Below, one piece after another: positions 22,336 through 33,860 of a DNA stretch of 64,000 nucleotides. The notes below the pieces were generated by a model. It worked only from the letters and a program-made list of their open reading frames with translations, did no database searches and was not told where the DNA came from. The stretch spans positions 5,844,506 through 5,908,505 of the forward strand of contig KK106981.1 of NCBI GenBank assembly GCA_000611775.1, written 5' to 3'. The stretch's first letter is position 1; every line of letters starts with the position of its first letter. The DNA is from Umbilicaria muhlenbergii (Eukaryota > Ascomycota > Lecanoromycetes > Umbilicariales > Umbilicariaceae). Both the position numbers and the translations under genes were made by a program.

Positions 22336-22863
22336 TCATTGCTGCTGCTTCGCTCCAAAACTCGCAACAGCTTCTGCGCCTTTGTTCTCTTTCGGCAGAC
22401 CAATGCCAAGAAGGAATGCCGTCCGCATCGTTGCTCCGAGGTATACAAATCCAACATTGCCCCAATCCATTGCAGTCCAAAGCGAAGCGTTCCAGTACAC
22501 ATGGGACCCTAGCCCGCTGACACTGTAGAGATGGCCGAAATCCGCAACAAGAAGCCCGAAAAGTAGAGTCCGCCAGACTCGCAGATCGGATGATGAACGA
22601 AGCACCAACGCCTCGTTGACAGCAAACAGAAAATATAAATTCGACAACTGTCGGAGCACAACCTGGGTCGTCAAGGGTATTCCAGTGAGCGGCGCAGAAG
22701 AAGCATGGGTGAGCTCGAGATAGGTCTGCTGCTGAAAGAAAGAGAAATAGGCACCAACAAGAGCAGAGATGGGCTCTATGAACAGGAAAAAGACACGATA
22801 TACCAGCGGGATGATGGTGGAAGCCTGGCCCACTGCCTCCACAGTTCCTAGGTCCATGGTCAT
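22336..22863 (-). CDS. DUF7704-type four-helix membrane protein
   Basis: A single exon of 175 residues from ATG 22863 (MTMDLGTVEAVG). Four hydrophobic segments are visible: IPLVYRVFFLFIEPISALVGAY, the QVVLRQLSNLYFLFAVNEALV block, LRVWRTLLFGLLVADFGHLYSV, and DWGNVGFVYLGATMRTAFLLG. This order and these motifs match the fungal uncharacterised membrane family I know as DUF7704. No enzymatic residues are evident and the function is unknown. The frame stays open upstream to about 23100, but the methionine chosen here starts just before the first helix, as in relatives. A broken relative lies at 27130-27330. Confidence 0.75.
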   Translation of the reverse strand: MTMDLGTVEAVGQASTIIPLVYRVFFLFIEPISALVGAYFSFFQQQTYLELTHASSAPLTGIPLTTQVVLRQLSNLYFLFAVNEALVLRSSSDLRVWRTLLFGLLVADFGHLYSVSGLGSHVYWNASLWTAMDWGNVGFVYLGATMRTAFLLGIGLPKENKGAEAVASFGAKQQQ

Positions 22864-24017
22864 TGTTACCAATGTGGACGGTTTACTGTATGGATACACA
22901 AAGGATGACCAGCCTAAGTCGTCAGCTAATTCTTCAGCGGGGAACAATCGACCTAGTCCCAAGCATGTGTAGACTTGGAGTTCTCTCGCTGCGTCATGAT
23001 GCTTATGTGATGGTTCAGGTATCTCGCACAGAACAGCTTGGTGAGGACTGACGAAATGACGAGTATCTTGGTGGATTCTTGTGGCTTTCAGCCGACGCAA
23101 AGCATGGCAGCTTAGACTGCCTGATCCCTGTGCTTGACCCGGGCTAAATTAGGAGAATTATAGGCTGGCTGCTCGACTTTTGAAACGGCGCAAATCTATT
23201 GATCGAGGCTTGCTCGGCTTGGGACCGAGTTGAGTGGACAGGATCCGAGTCTGTACCACCGTAGGATTTATTGCCTAGAGGCGCGCCGGAGGTCGCAATC
23301 ACAATCCTGACCAAATGACAACAACAAACAATGACAATAATGACAATGATAGGATGTAGCACAAGTCACCACCCCGAAAATAACTCAGGATACGGGTACT
23401 CTAGTACTCAGGATAGAGCGTTCAGACCTCTCTTCCCTCTTCCTTCCCCATTGTTCTCCTCTTTGGTCCGGTCGGAAGATTGGCATAAAGCTTACACCCA
23501 TCTTCGACGCACGCCAACGCCCGGGCTGGCCGATAGGGTGCAGGCCGCACAGGCCAGCCAGGCTTCTCTTCCATTTCTCACCTCACGCCTTCTGGAACAG
23601 TTCCCATTATCATTCACCGCCAGAGCCGTGCATGTGCTCATGTGCTCATGTGCGAGTGTTGTTCCTATTCCATTATCATTGCATCTTATGTCACCCTCAC
23701 CCACTCATCACAGCATTACCCCCACAGCATTACCAACACGGCATCCTTTCAGTATCAACACCATATCCACAAGCGTACCTCTGCGCTTTGTTGACGCTGG
23801 AGTCAGATCACCCGCATGAGGGCGTCTTCATTTCAGCTCTTGTAGCTCCCTACGTCGCACAAAGAATACATTGACCGAGACAGTCACAACCCAGGGTGAG
23901 AGAAGTATCTAGTTGCCCGTCTCAGGCGCTCTGTTCCACCTGAATGTGACTATCGAACGCCAAAGGTATTCGAGCGAGCTCCAAGCGGCAAGAATCGACC
24001 AGAAAGGACCTCAGACC
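22864..24017. other. divergent intergenic region
   Basis: Lies between the start of the DUF7704 gene and the F-box/WD40 gene on the other strand. The right half is pyrimidine-rich (23430-23760). No additional gene supported. Confidence 0.4.
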
Positions 24018-26196
24018 ATGGATCGACCTCACTTCTGTAATCTCTTCTCGCGTTCGAAGCCTTCCACAACAGGGTCAAGGAGGAGGCAATCAATGGGCCA
24101 TTCTGCCGATAGAGAGGTCCGACATCCGAATCAAGACGGCGAGAGCTTCTCAGTGGCTTCAAATCTCGATGTTGAGATGCACTATCTCAACCTCTCGAAG
24201 ACGAATTCAATAACGGCGGGCAGAGCGCAACACGGGCGCAAGAGCTTCTCCGGCCTCAGCAATGCAGTCGAGGAACTTTGCTCATTACCGCGCCGCTCTT
24301 TCTTGCCTTTGAAAAACTCGCGCGCTGTGGAAGAGAGTGAAGCAAAGCATGGACATTCTGGGCTGAACACCGACCACAGAGCAGACGTAAAGCACTCCAC
24401 TCACTCGAAGGCCTCCGAGTGGCTTCGTCGCGCCGCTAGTACACGTTTCGGACACAGACGTCATTCAACTTCTACGCCAATGGCTTCATTTAGTCAGCGA
24501 CCCGAGACATCATACAATAATGCGTCGAGATACCGTATGGTCACGGAACCGCCCCGGTGGGATCCCTACGACTACAGTCATACCAGCGGTGCGGCGGCAC
24601 GAGCAGCGGCGGCCGCACAGAACGAATTTAGTAGCTCTGCGCGAACATTAGTGACGAGGGGGGACAACAGATTTGGCGACCTGAAGACTACGGAAGACTC
24701 TGAGAGTGGTATTGGCATAGACATGAGGGATCGCGTGGAAGAGACTACAGAGGCTGCTGTTCCGGTTGTACGCCAAGGTCAGGTAGATGGACGTTCTACT
24801 TCAATGCTAACACTAACGCGCAATGCAGACCCCACTCAACGTCTACCTGAGGAGATTATGGCACAGATTCTATCCTATCTTGATGCGGAATCACTAATGC
24901 ACAGCGAGCTGGTCTCCCGTCGATGGCACAGTTCAGCGAGCTCTCACCTTATCTGGAGAGATGTCTTCCGAAGGGAATACAGCAACCTATCACAAGCTGC
25001 TTCCATTCAGCCGTCACAACCTCGTAAAGCAGGGTATGGCCTAGGTAAGAAAGCGCCGGGTCAAGACTGGAAAGAGATTTGGAAAGCACGCAAGACGCTT
25101 GACGCACGATGGGTGGATGGTTATGCTGCCGCGATATACCTCGAAGGGCACAGCGACAGTGTCTATTGTGTTCAATTTGATGAGTCAGTCTCGAACTTTC
25201 TCCAGTAAACATTGCTAACAGGACCATAGACAGAAGATCCTTACCGGCTCACGTGATCGCACAATCCGCGTGTGGGATGCCAATACCTACGAGTGTCTCA
25301 AGGTACTAGGGGTTCCTACGACCAATCCCGCAGCCGCAATTCCACTCCCGCTGGACAAAATTGGAAGCAAAGGCAACGCCCCATTCACCCACCTCGTGTC
25401 CGCGCAAAAGGCCATTGTTCCGGCTAGGGCGACGCCGTCGATATACCACGAAGGCTCAGTACTTTGTCTGCAGTATGATGACGACCTTATGGTGACTGGG
25501 TCCTCCGATACGACGTGTATCATGTGGGACATGAGAGATGACTATCAACCCATTCGACGCCTCCGAAAGCATACCGCCGGTGTTTTAGATGTTTGCTTTG
25601 ATGCGAAACATGTGGTGTCGTGTTCAAAGGATACCACCATTTGCTTGTGGGATCGAGCCACAGGCAGCTTGCTGCGTACCCTGATTGCGCATCGTGGACC
25701 TGTCAATGCAGTCCAACTGCGGGGCAATCTCGTGGTCTCGGCGAGCGGTGACGGGGTGGCCAAGCTGTGGAATCTCAATTCGGGCCATTGCATCAAAGAA
25801 TTTCCCAGCAAAGACCGTGGCCTGGCATGTGTGGAATTTAGTTTGGACTCCCGTACCATCTTGACCGGCGGTAATGATCAGGTGATCTACCAATTTGACG
25901 CCAATACGGGCGAATTGGTCAGGGAGCTGCGCGGCCACCGTGGGCTTGTTCGGTCCTTGCATCTCGATGGCCCTAACAATAGGGTGGTGAGCGGAAGCTA
26001 TGACAACAGCGTCAAGGCGTACGACTTGACCACGGGCAAGATGATTGCGGATTTCCCGGCGTGGACGACGAGTTGGATGCTCAGTGCGAAGGCGGATTAT
26101 CGGCGCATCGTCGCGGCGAGTCAGGATAGCCGGGCGGTCATTATCGATTTTGGGTACCAGTTGCCTGGGGTGGAATTGTTAGAAGGGGAGCCATGA
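24018..26196 (+). CDS. F-box and WD40-repeat protein (SCF ubiquitin ligase substrate receptor)
   Basis: Two exons (24018-25183, 25230-26196) joined by a 46 bp GT..AG intron give 710 residues. A long Ser/Arg-rich N-terminus is followed by an F-box (LPEEIMAQILSYLDAESLMHSELVSRRW, about residues 275-315), which docks to Skp1. Then come seven or so WD40 units, seen as GHSDSVYCVQFD/TGSRDRTIRVWD, GSVLCLQYDDDLMVTGSSDTTCIMWD, KHTAGVLDVCFD/SCSKDTTICLWD, AHRGPVNAVQL/SASGDGVAKLWN, and GHRGLVRSLHLD/SGSYDNSVKAYD. The propeller should bind phosphorylated substrates. Members of this architecture include Cdc4, Met30/SconB and Pof proteins; I cannot say which orthologue. The start is the first in-frame ATG. 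Intact. Confidence 0.88.
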
Positions 26197-28266
26197 GGAA
26201 GAGCCCAGGGTCTAGTTGCAAGAGCTCAATGCATCTACCTGGTCTTTTTCATCCTTGCCAAACATCTGACATTGCCGCACGTGGAGGCACAGTTTGGAAA
26301 GGGGCTTGTTTTGCTTTTACGGTCCAGCCTGGGTGGTTCCTCTTTGCAGTATTTCGAGCATGGGTTGGAAAGCGATCCTCTATGAGCGTCATGTCTGGTA
26401 GTGTGAGCATTTACCTCTTCATAGAAGGAACTAGTCGGTTGATAGAACAAGCATTGAAAACTTTTCCAGCAACAGAACCTTCGCGGAAACAGTTCATGCA
26501 CTGCCAACGTCAGGGCACCATCTTTGCTGGCTATTCACTACCCGCTTTGTCTCTTCACGTGCGACTCTGCAATCTTCTCCAGAGTGGGTGATTTATGCTT
26601 TTGACCTCTCATGCTGCATAGCATATTGGCACATATCGGCATAGCAACAGTAAAAACGCTATCAGCCAACCGTAGGCCTGAGAAAGCCCACGCCGCGTGA
26701 GCCCAGACATGGGCGCAGCATGGGTGGAATATGCCAAGCGGGCAAATCGAAGACATCTATACGTCCGCGGCAGAGGGTCGGCAAACACATCAAAAAGCGT
26801 TGTATGGCATGTTGGCATTTCTAGGCACCAAGGCTTTCTGATCAGAGTCGTGAGGGGATCTTCCAGATGACTTTGCTCAACACAGCCGAGTGATATTGGC
26901 ATCCTCGCGACCGCAGCACACACGACGACCGCACGATCGGCCTCACGGATGGCGAAGGGTTCATTCATGTTGGGTCAGGTGCCCAAGGCCCGGGGCTCCG
27001 CGGTACAAACGGATGCCGAGGGGTCAGCATAAGGAGGACTTGTCTGGGGATTACGAAGAGTCATATATGTAGGTGTCGTACGCGTTTGTGGCAAAAACGT
27101 AGCGGGTGTGGCTGAGGGAGGCGGAGTCAAGATGACCCATCCGGAGGAAGCCGACAGCGTAAATCCCACCTTGTCTTGGAAAAATTGAACCGATGATGAT
27201 CCAGCTGCGCCAGGGCTTGATTAACAAATAACAAATAACCAATATTGCGAAGTGCGACAACTTTCGGAGTCGGCTTCAGAGGAGTGGCGAAAAATTGCTG
27301 CGGCACAGCATATTCTGTGGCTGAGAGAGATCCATTAACCGCCAAGGATTTTCTTCGCCCATTATCTTTGTCTGCTGATGACGACTCTCCTTGGCAAGCT
27401 CGGAAATAAGACTCGCATTGCTGTAGCGATTGGGGAAGGGGAAGATGATGTGTCTTGGTCCTCTTGGAAGAGGTGGGTCGCCGAGCACGAAATGTCCATT
27501 CCACATGGGAGTACCACGTACAACTACTCGTACAGGTGGGCTGTGTCTGCTTGGCTTCAAGAGCCGAGGTGAGTGAAAAATGCCCAGCGCGCTTCGGAGG
27601 CCCTCCAGTAGGTCCTCGGTGAAACTGGTCTTGGGTAGACTAAAATTCAGGTACAATGCGCATGTGGGGAGGACGCCGTAGAAATAAGTGAAGGGGACTC
27701 GGGACTGCATGTATGAGAGTTGATAAGGGATTGATAGGGGGCGAGAGGCCTAGACAGGAGGCAGGGGATGTGTAGAAACACGGGGGCTTCGGCGGCTAAG
27801 GAAGCTCCGTTAAGGTAGGCCTGAGGAACCCCCCCAGTGCCCGCCTCTCCAGTCTCAACCGCATCGATACTTGCGCCCACAGAAAACCCCGCCCGCCACG
27901 GCGTTTACTGAATGGGTGCTGTGCATGTCAATCTTTGCGCCAAGGCAATCTAGAGTTATCGCCGGCCGCGTGGGGTTTGCTCCCACGCTGCCAAGCAACG
28001 CCAAAGATGGGCGCTATGGCTGGGGGCTGTGCACTGTATCCCTACCGTAACGAAGGCGTCCGCGGTACCCTCTTCCACTCATTAAATGGCCTCGACTACA
28101 AAGGAGGCGCTGTCGTACCAGGCAGACTGCTCTCACCTACTTCAGCTCCGTCGTTGCCTTACCGATTACTGCAATCCTTCCAACATCCAACGCCGCCCAA
28201 GATATCTTTTCCACTCGTTTGACGGGGCTCAAGGGGGGCGTAATTTCTACCAACACCAACACCGAT
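26197..28266. other. intergenic, with a relic inside
   Basis: Apart from the DUF7704-like relic at 27130-27330 (listed separately), no gene is supported. Several moderate open frames on the minus strand (27276-27710) have no likeness. The start of the calcium pump gene may involve an upstream exon within 28080-28240. Confidence 0.35.
27130..27330 (-). pseudogene. relic of a DUF7704-like membrane protein
   Basis: Two stretches in different frames resemble consecutive parts of the DUF7704 gene at 22336-22863. ATPLKPTPKVVALRNIGYLLFVNQALA corresponds to its TTQVVLRQLSNLYFLFAVNEAL. PWRSWIIIGSIF..GGIYAVGFL in the next frame corresponds to LRVWRTLLFGLLVADFGHLYSV. The first helix and the C-terminal helix are not recognisable. 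A frameshift is needed to join the parts. Confidence 0.4.
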
Positions 28267-31200
28267 ATGACAGCTAATAGACTGCTCGCCCCTCCGATTT
28301 CCTTAAGGACAACGGTGAACTCGTGTAACACAATGCATCTATACATTTGTACTAATATGCTACAGATTCCCCAGCAAGACGTCGTTGACTCTGACGATTT
28401 GTCTCCCACTGCGACAACGCCGACGGACAATACCTTTCTCTCCGTTCGGGTGCCTCCTTCACCAACGTCGAAATCATTAGATGGCGAGACCCTACGCTCG
28501 AGAGCGAGTTCCTTCAATTCTGAGGCAGACACGACCCGATCAAGAGCCAACTCAGACATCACATCGACACGCTTGCGATATGAAGGAGATGAGCTTACAA
28601 CGGAGGAGGCGCTGCGACCAGATAAGGCCAACGCGAAGGACTTTGAAGTCCCGACAGATAGCCCATTTGGCTATTCGCCTGGCCAGCTCAATAAATTACT
28701 CAACCCGAAATCACTCGCCGCATATAAAGCTCTGGGAGGTATAAGGGGCTTGGAAAGGGGGCTGCAAACAGATTTGGTGGCCGGTTTAAGTGTGGATGAG
28801 ACATCTATATCTAAGAAAGTTACATTTGAAGAGGCGGTTCAAGGGGCAAAATTGCGGACAGGCCCCTTCATACCTCATGATACTACGGTCACAGATGATG
28901 TCTCAGGGCAATACCGAGACAGGAAACGAGTCTTCAAGGACAACCGACTTCCGGCAAAAAAGACACTCTCAATATGGGCGCTGTTCTGGAACGCTTTTAA
29001 TGATCGCATTCTTATACTACTTACCGCCGCCGCGATCATTTCACTGGCACTTGGTATTTATGAAGCAGTTGGGCAGCCAAGAGAGCCCGGACAACCGCAG
29101 TCTCTTGACTGGGTTGAAGGACTGGCAATTTTAGTCGCTGTCGTGATCGTGGTTTTGGTTACTGGCTTGAACGATTATCGAAGAGAGAAGCAATTCGAAA
29201 AACTCAACGCGAAAAAAGAGGATCGACAAGTCAAGGCTATTCGGTCAGGTAGGTCGATTTTGATATCAGTCTTCGACATAATGGCGGGAGACGTCCTACA
29301 TCTGGAATCAGGCGACACTGTTCCAGCCGATGGCGTCCTCATCAACGGTCACGGGATCAAGTGCGACGAATCTTCGGCCACGGGTGAATCAGATGCTCTC
29401 CGAAAGACTGGGGGTGAAGACGTTTCGCGGCACATCTCTGAAGGGACAGCGACGAACAAGCTAGATCCGTTCATCATTTCCGGCAGCAGTGTTCTTGAAG
29501 GCGTCGGCACTTATCTCGTTACTTCAGTCGGCGTCAACAGCAGTTTCGGCAAGATCATGCTGTCTCTGCAGACCGAAAATGAAGACACCCCTCTACAAAT
29601 CAAGCTGGCCAAAATGGCGAATTGGATCGGCTATCTTGGCTCATCTGCGGCTGGCTTGCTGTTCGTCATTCTACTCATCCGCTTCCTTGCGACATTATCT
29701 GGGAACACTGATTCTCCTGCTATGAAGGGCTCCGCTTTCTTGGACATTCTCATCGTTGCAGTTACAATTATCGTGGTAGCTGTTCCGGAAGGTCTCCCGG
29801 TGGCGGTCACACTCGCTTTGTCGTTTGCGACGAAGAAAATGCTCAAGGAGAACAACCTGGTCCGGCACCTTCGTGCTTGCGAGACCATGGGTAACGCGAC
29901 GACCATCTGTTCGGACAAGACTGGAACTCTTACACAGAACAAGATGACCGTCGTCGCGGGAACTCTGGGGACAAGTATCAGTTTCTCGCGCGACGTCAGT
30001 CCGGAGAATGAGAAAGCCTTGAGTTTTCCTGCAGCTTTTCAGCTTCTTTCGCATGCTGCTAGAAACCTTTTATTGCAGTCAATTGCCATCAACTCTACAG
30101 CGTTTGAAGGAGAAGAAGACGGCAAGCCAACGTTCATCGGATCCAAGACCGAAACTGCGCTTTTGGTTATGGCCAAGGAGCAGCTCGGGATGGGTCCTGT
30201 GGCCGAAGAACGGGCCGGAGCCGAAGTGGTGCAACTCATACCATTTGATTCCAATCGGAAATGTATGGGTGTGGTCATTAAACTCGCCTCAGGAAGCTAC
30301 CGCTTGCTAGTCAAGGGCGCTGCGGAGATAATGGTCTCGAAAGCCACCAAGGAAGTGGTCGATGTATCGACCGAGGCTTTGGAGGAGTGCCCAATTTCGG
30401 AGTCTGCAAGACTCTGGGTTTCCAACTGTATCACTGACTTCGCTGAAAAGTCACTCCGTACTATCGGCATGCTCTACAGGGATTATCCGCAATGGCCGCC
30501 CGCGGGTGCCCGTACATACGAAGACGACAAGACCATGGCGAATTTCGATGATATCTTCCAAGACATGACATTCCTGGGCGTTGTAGGTATCCAAGACCCT
30601 CTGCGCGATGGAGTCACCTTGGCAGTCAAGCGTTGTCAAGAGGCCGGGGTTGTGGTTAGAATGGTCACTGGCGACAACATCACCACGGCCACGGCCATTG
30701 CAACCGAATGCGGTATCAAAACACCGGACGGCCTTGTCATGGAAGGGCCGAAGTTCAGGCAGCTTTCCGACGACGAAATGGACCAGATTCTACCACACCT
30801 CCAAGTGCTCGCTCGATCCTCACCAGAGGACAAGCGCATCCTAGTCGCTAGACTCAAGCACCTCGGCGAGACCGTTGCTGTCACCGGCGACGGTACCAAT
30901 GACGGTCCAGCTCTCAAGACGGCAGATGTCGGTTTCTCCATGGGCATCGCCGGCACCGAAGTCGCCAAAGAAGCCAGCGCCATCATCCTCATGGACGATA
31001 ACTTCTCCAGCATCGTCAGCGCAATCATGTGGGGTCGCTCTGTCAACGATGCCGTAGCCAAATTCCTCCAATTCCAAATCACCGTCAACATCACCGCTGT
31101 CCTCCTCGCCTTCGTCTCCGCCGTCGCATCCCCAGACTCACACTCCGTCCTCTCCGCCGTGCAACTGCTTTGGGTCAACCTCATCATGGACACCTTCGCC

Positions 31201-32013
31201 GCGCTCGCCCTCGCCACCGACGCGCCCACGGAGAAAATCCTTGACCGCAAACCCACGCCCAAACGCGCCGCGCTCATCACGACCAACATGTGGAAAATGG
31301 TCATCGGCCAAGCCATCTACCAACTCGTCGTCACATTCGTGTTATATTTCGCCGGCGCCAAAATCCTCTCCTACGACGTATCTGCTTCTCCCGTCCTTCA
31401 GACGGAACTCGACACCATCGTCTTCAACACCTTTGTGTGGATGCAAATCTTCAACGAATTCAACAACCGACGCCTCGACAACCACTTCAACATCTTCGAG
31501 GGCGTGTTGCGGAATTATTTCTTCATCGGCATCAACTGCATCATGGTCGGTGGGCAGATCATGATTATTTTCGTGGGAGGGATGGCCTTTCAGATTAAGA
31601 GGATCGACGGGACGCAGTGGGCGATTTGTATCCTCTGCGCGCTGCCGTGTCTGCCGTGGGCGGTCGTGCTGCGCTGTATTCCCGACAAGTACGCGGCGGC
31701 TGTGTTCGCGGTCGTGGGGAAAGTTTTCTTTGCCGTCTTCACCCCGTTGTGGCGGCTTTTGAGCGCGATCTTCCGACCCGTCGGCAAAGCGTGGAGAGCT
31801 ATCTCGGACGCATTGTTCGCACCGACGAAAAGGTTCGCGAAGCGTGGAATGAGGAAAATGATGCGCAGGAAGGGAGGAAGTGAGAAGGTGGATGAGGAGG
31901 CGCTGGGAGAGAAGACGGCGCCGTTGGAGCCGAGGCCGCTACATCAGCAGCAGCAGCAGCAGCAGCAGAGGCATCAGAATCTGCCGCCGATTACCTTGAC
32001 GACGATGGATTAG
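28267..32013 (+). CDS. P-type Ca2+-ATPase, PMC1-type (vacuolar calcium pump)
   Basis: A single long frame of about 1248 residues from ATG 28267. Landmarks: a Ser/Thr-rich N-terminal region, PGQLNKLLNPKSLAAYKALGG, actuator CDESSATGESD, helix-4 motif VVAVPEGLPVAVTLAL, the phosphorylation site ICSDKTGTLTQNKM, the hinge TGDGTNDGPALKTADVGF, and helices with LLWVNLIMDTFAALALATD and the late helices MWKMVIGQAIYQL and FVWMQIFNEFNNRR. PEGL and this hinge define type IIB pumps, which export cytosolic Ca2+ into the vacuole or out of the cell using ATP. The C-terminus ends in a basic stretch and a Gln run coded by eight CAG (31945-31968). Which ATG is used is unsure: in-frame ATGs at 28267, 28333 and 28357 precede IPQQDVVDSDDL, and an AG splice acceptor just before ATTCCCCAGC could mean an upstream exon. 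Confidence 0.92.
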   Translation: MTANRLLAPPISLRTTVNSCNTMHLYICTNMLQIPQQDVVDSDDLSPTATTPTDNTFLSVRVPPSPTSKSLDGETLRSRASSFNSEADTTRSRANSDITSTRLRYEGDELTTEEALRPDKANAKDFEVPTDSPFGYSPGQLNKLLNPKSLAAYKALGGIRGLERGLQTDLVAGLSVDETSISKKVTFEEAVQGAKLRTGPFIPHDTTVTDDVSGQYRDRKRVFKDNRLPAKKTLSIWALFWNAFNDRILILLTAAAIISLALGIYEAVGQPREPGQPQSLDWVEGLAILVAVVIVVLVTGLNDYRREKQFEKLNAKKEDRQVKAIRSGRSILISVFDIMAGDVLHLESGDTVPADGVLINGHGIKCDESSATGESDALRKTGGEDVSRHISEGTATNKLDPFIISGSSVLEGVGTYLVTSVGVNSSFGKIMLSLQTENEDTPLQIKLAKMANWIGYLGSSAAGLLFVILLIRFLATLSGNTDSPAMKGSAFLDILIVAVTIIVVAVPEGLPVAVTLALSFATKKMLKENNLVRHLRACETMGNATTICSDKTGTLTQNKMTVVAGTLGTSISFSRDVSPENEKALSFPAAFQLLSHAARNLLLQSIAINSTAFEGEEDGKPTFIGSKTETALLVMAKEQLGMGPVAEERAGAEVVQLIPFDSNRKCMGVVIKLASGSYRLLVKGAAEIMVSKATKEVVDVSTEALEECPISESARLWVSNCITDFAEKSLRTIGMLYRDYPQWPPAGARTYEDDKTMANFDDIFQDMTFLGVVGIQDPLRDGVTLAVKRCQEAGVVVRMVTGDNITTATAIATECGIKTPDGLVMEGPKFRQLSDDEMDQILPHLQVLARSSPEDKRILVARLKHLGETVAVTGDGTNDGPALKTADVGFSMGIAGTEVAKEASAIILMDDNFSSIVSAIMWGRSVNDAVAKFLQFQITVNITAVLLAFVSAVASPDSHSVLSAVQLLWVNLIMDTFAALALATDAPTEKILDRKPTPKRAALITTNMWKMVIGQAIYQLVVTFVLYFAGAKILSYDVSASPVLQTELDTIVFNTFVWMQIFNEFNNRRLDNHFNIFEGVLRNYFFIGINCIMVGGQIMIIFVGGMAFQIKRIDGTQWAICILCALPCLPWAVVLRCIPDKYAAAVFAVVGKVFFAVFTPLWRLLSAIFRPVGKAWRAISDALFAPTKRFAKRGMRKMMRRKGGSEKVDEEALGEKTAPLEPRPLHQQQQQQQQRHQNLPPITLTTMD
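31945..31968 (+). repeat. (CAG)8 coding for polyglutamine
   Basis: A trinucleotide run in the 3' coding end of the calcium pump gene. Length variation here would only alter the tail. Confidence 0.9.
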
Positions 32014-32822
32014 AGCGAGCGTGGGTTTAGAGGGGAGGACTTCGTGTATATGTATTTTTCTTTTTTTTGGGGGCTGCGGGTTGGGTATGGTCGCGTGCAT
32101 AGCGGCGGCGCTGGCGGGTACTTTTGCGTATGCATTTTATGGAGGTCGTTGGGCGCTGTACTTTTAGACATGGGGTGAGAGTGATACCCGATTGAGAGTA
32201 TGGGTTGAATGGGCGCTTTTGGGCATAGATTGAATGTTTTTCAGTTGGATGGATTGGTTTTTGGGAGGTCTGTGAAGGTCTGTAGGTGAATTGAAAATTC
32301 TATAATCCAATGACTGTGGGTTTCTGAGCGCGACGGGTGCATGGGGGGGTGATTCTCTAACGTTCTTTGAGTGCGTTCTGTTTTCTCATGAACTCTTGTC
32401 TACAGTCATGAGCCAGTCTTAACAAATAACCACAAGCCAGCCCCTACGCCGTTAACGCTAACGCTACCCCTTACCACCAAATAAACTCACCCAGATATCG
32501 TTTTAAAGAGCCCTGGGCGGACGGTAGCGATACCAGTATATCAATGCAGATTCGTAGGTGCTCCAGGGAAAGTGCAACCAAGGGCTGACACCAAAAGCAC
32601 TTACGTAGCGCACGTCGATCCTGCCTTTTATGACGATGAGGTCTGCCATACTCCGATGGGCACCGTGAGCAAGGCACATGACTCGTGGGCCTCAAAGACA
32701 TGTGACCAACCTTGCGATCCTTTGTCACATGATATCGCGCTTAAACCCACCGGTGATTTGGATAGCGACTTCGCATGTTCGGCGAGCCAGCTCATCTCTT
32801 TAGACTCTTGAAACAGAACAGA
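32014..32822. other. 3' flank of the pump gene and promoter of the Vam7 gene
   Basis: No gene is seen. T-rich 32053-32067 lies shortly after the pump stop codon. Confidence 0.4.
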
Positions 32823-33860
32823 ATGGCTCCCTCTGTGGAGATCTCGATTCCAAAGACGCACATTTCAAATACTACCAAAGCTTACACCGTCTACGACATA
32901 AGCCTCCGCCTGCCCCTCCGCTCTTTCACCGTCCAAAAGCGCTATTCCGATTTCGCTGCTCTACATACTGCTCTTGCCTCCCAAGCCGGCGCACCACCAC
33001 CCGCCACGCTGCCACAAAAGTCTTGGTTCTCCCGCACGACCTCCAACCCGGAGCTCACCGAGGAGCGCCGCAAAGGGCTCGAATCCTACCTCCGCACGAT
33101 CAACGAGGCCGACGACGCCCGGTGGCGGAATACAAGTGCCTGGCGATCCTTCTTGAATCTACCCATCAGCACGAACTCAAACACCGCTTCCGCACTACAC
33201 AGCGCTATCACTACGAGCACGTCGGTAACCGATCCCGTGGTATGGCTGGACTGTCACAGGGACCTCAAGTCACAACTGCACGAGGCCCGCTTGCAGCTTA
33301 CGAGGCGCGACCAGGCCGCCTCGGCTCAGGCGCAGCATGAGTGTTCGACGCAGGCGAAGAAGTCTCTGGTCCGGGCGGGGACGATGATCATTACATTAGA
33401 GCGAGGCTTGAAAGAACAAGGCTGGGATCTGGGCGATGGGGAAATTCGAAGGCGGAAAGACCTGGTCGGCAGCGCGAAGAAGGAGAAGGAAGGGTTGGAA
33501 AATCTTCTCAACGCCATGGTGGCGAAGAGCCAGCTCGACAAGACGGTCGCGAGCGTGGCGGATAAGACGGCCCTGGTGGGCACGGCGCCGAGGCAGGGGA
33601 GGGTGCTGGGCAAGGAGACGAACCGCACGCGGGAGCTGGACAATCAGGGGGTGTTGCAGCTGCAGAAGCAGTTGATGGAGGAGCAGGATCAGGATGTCGA
33701 GGAGTTGGCCAAGGTCGTCCGGAGGCAGCGGGAGTTGGGCGTGGCGATTCAGGAGGAGTTGGCTGTGCAGAAGGATATGTTGGAGATGCTTGATGAGGAT
33801 GTCACGAGGGTTTCTGGGAAGGTGGACGTGGTGAGGAAGAGGGTGGATCAGATTTCGTGA
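32823..33860 (+). CDS. vam7: Vam7-like vacuolar SNARE (PX domain plus Qc-SNARE)
   Basis: One exon, 345 residues, ATG at 32823. The N-terminal PX domain (about 1-120) shows FTVQKRYSDFAALHTAL, the phosphoinositide-binding Arg-Tyr of PX folds, and RRKGLESYLRTI. A helical linker follows. The last 65 residues form a SNARE coiled coil with DQDVEELAKVVRRQRELGVAIQEEL, whose Gln in AIQEEL sits at the zero layer, so it is a Q-SNARE. There is no transmembrane anchor, as in Vam7. The protein binds PI3P on the vacuole and joins the complex that fuses vacuolar membranes. It follows the vacuolar-type calcium pump gene on the same strand; a functional link is only a guess. Intact. Confidence 0.88.
   Translation: MAPSVEISIPKTHISNTTKAYTVYDISLRLPLRSFTVQKRYSDFAALHTALASQAGAPPPATLPQKSWFSRTTSNPELTEERRKGLESYLRTINEADDARWRNTSAWRSFLNLPISTNSNTASALHSAITTSTSVTDPVVWLDCHRDLKSQLHEARLQLTRRDQAASAQAQHECSTQAKKSLVRAGTMIITLERGLKEQGWDLGDGEIRRRKDLVGSAKKEKEGLENLLNAMVAKSQLDKTVASVADKTALVGTAPRQGRVLGKETNRTRELDNQGVLQLQKQLMEEQDQDVEELAKVVRRQRELGVAIQEELAVQKDMLEMLDEDVTRVSGKVDVVRKRVDQIS

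Noticed and set aside
30636-31316. 226-codon frame antisense to the calcium pump
   Set aside because: Shadow of the conserved P-type ATPase.
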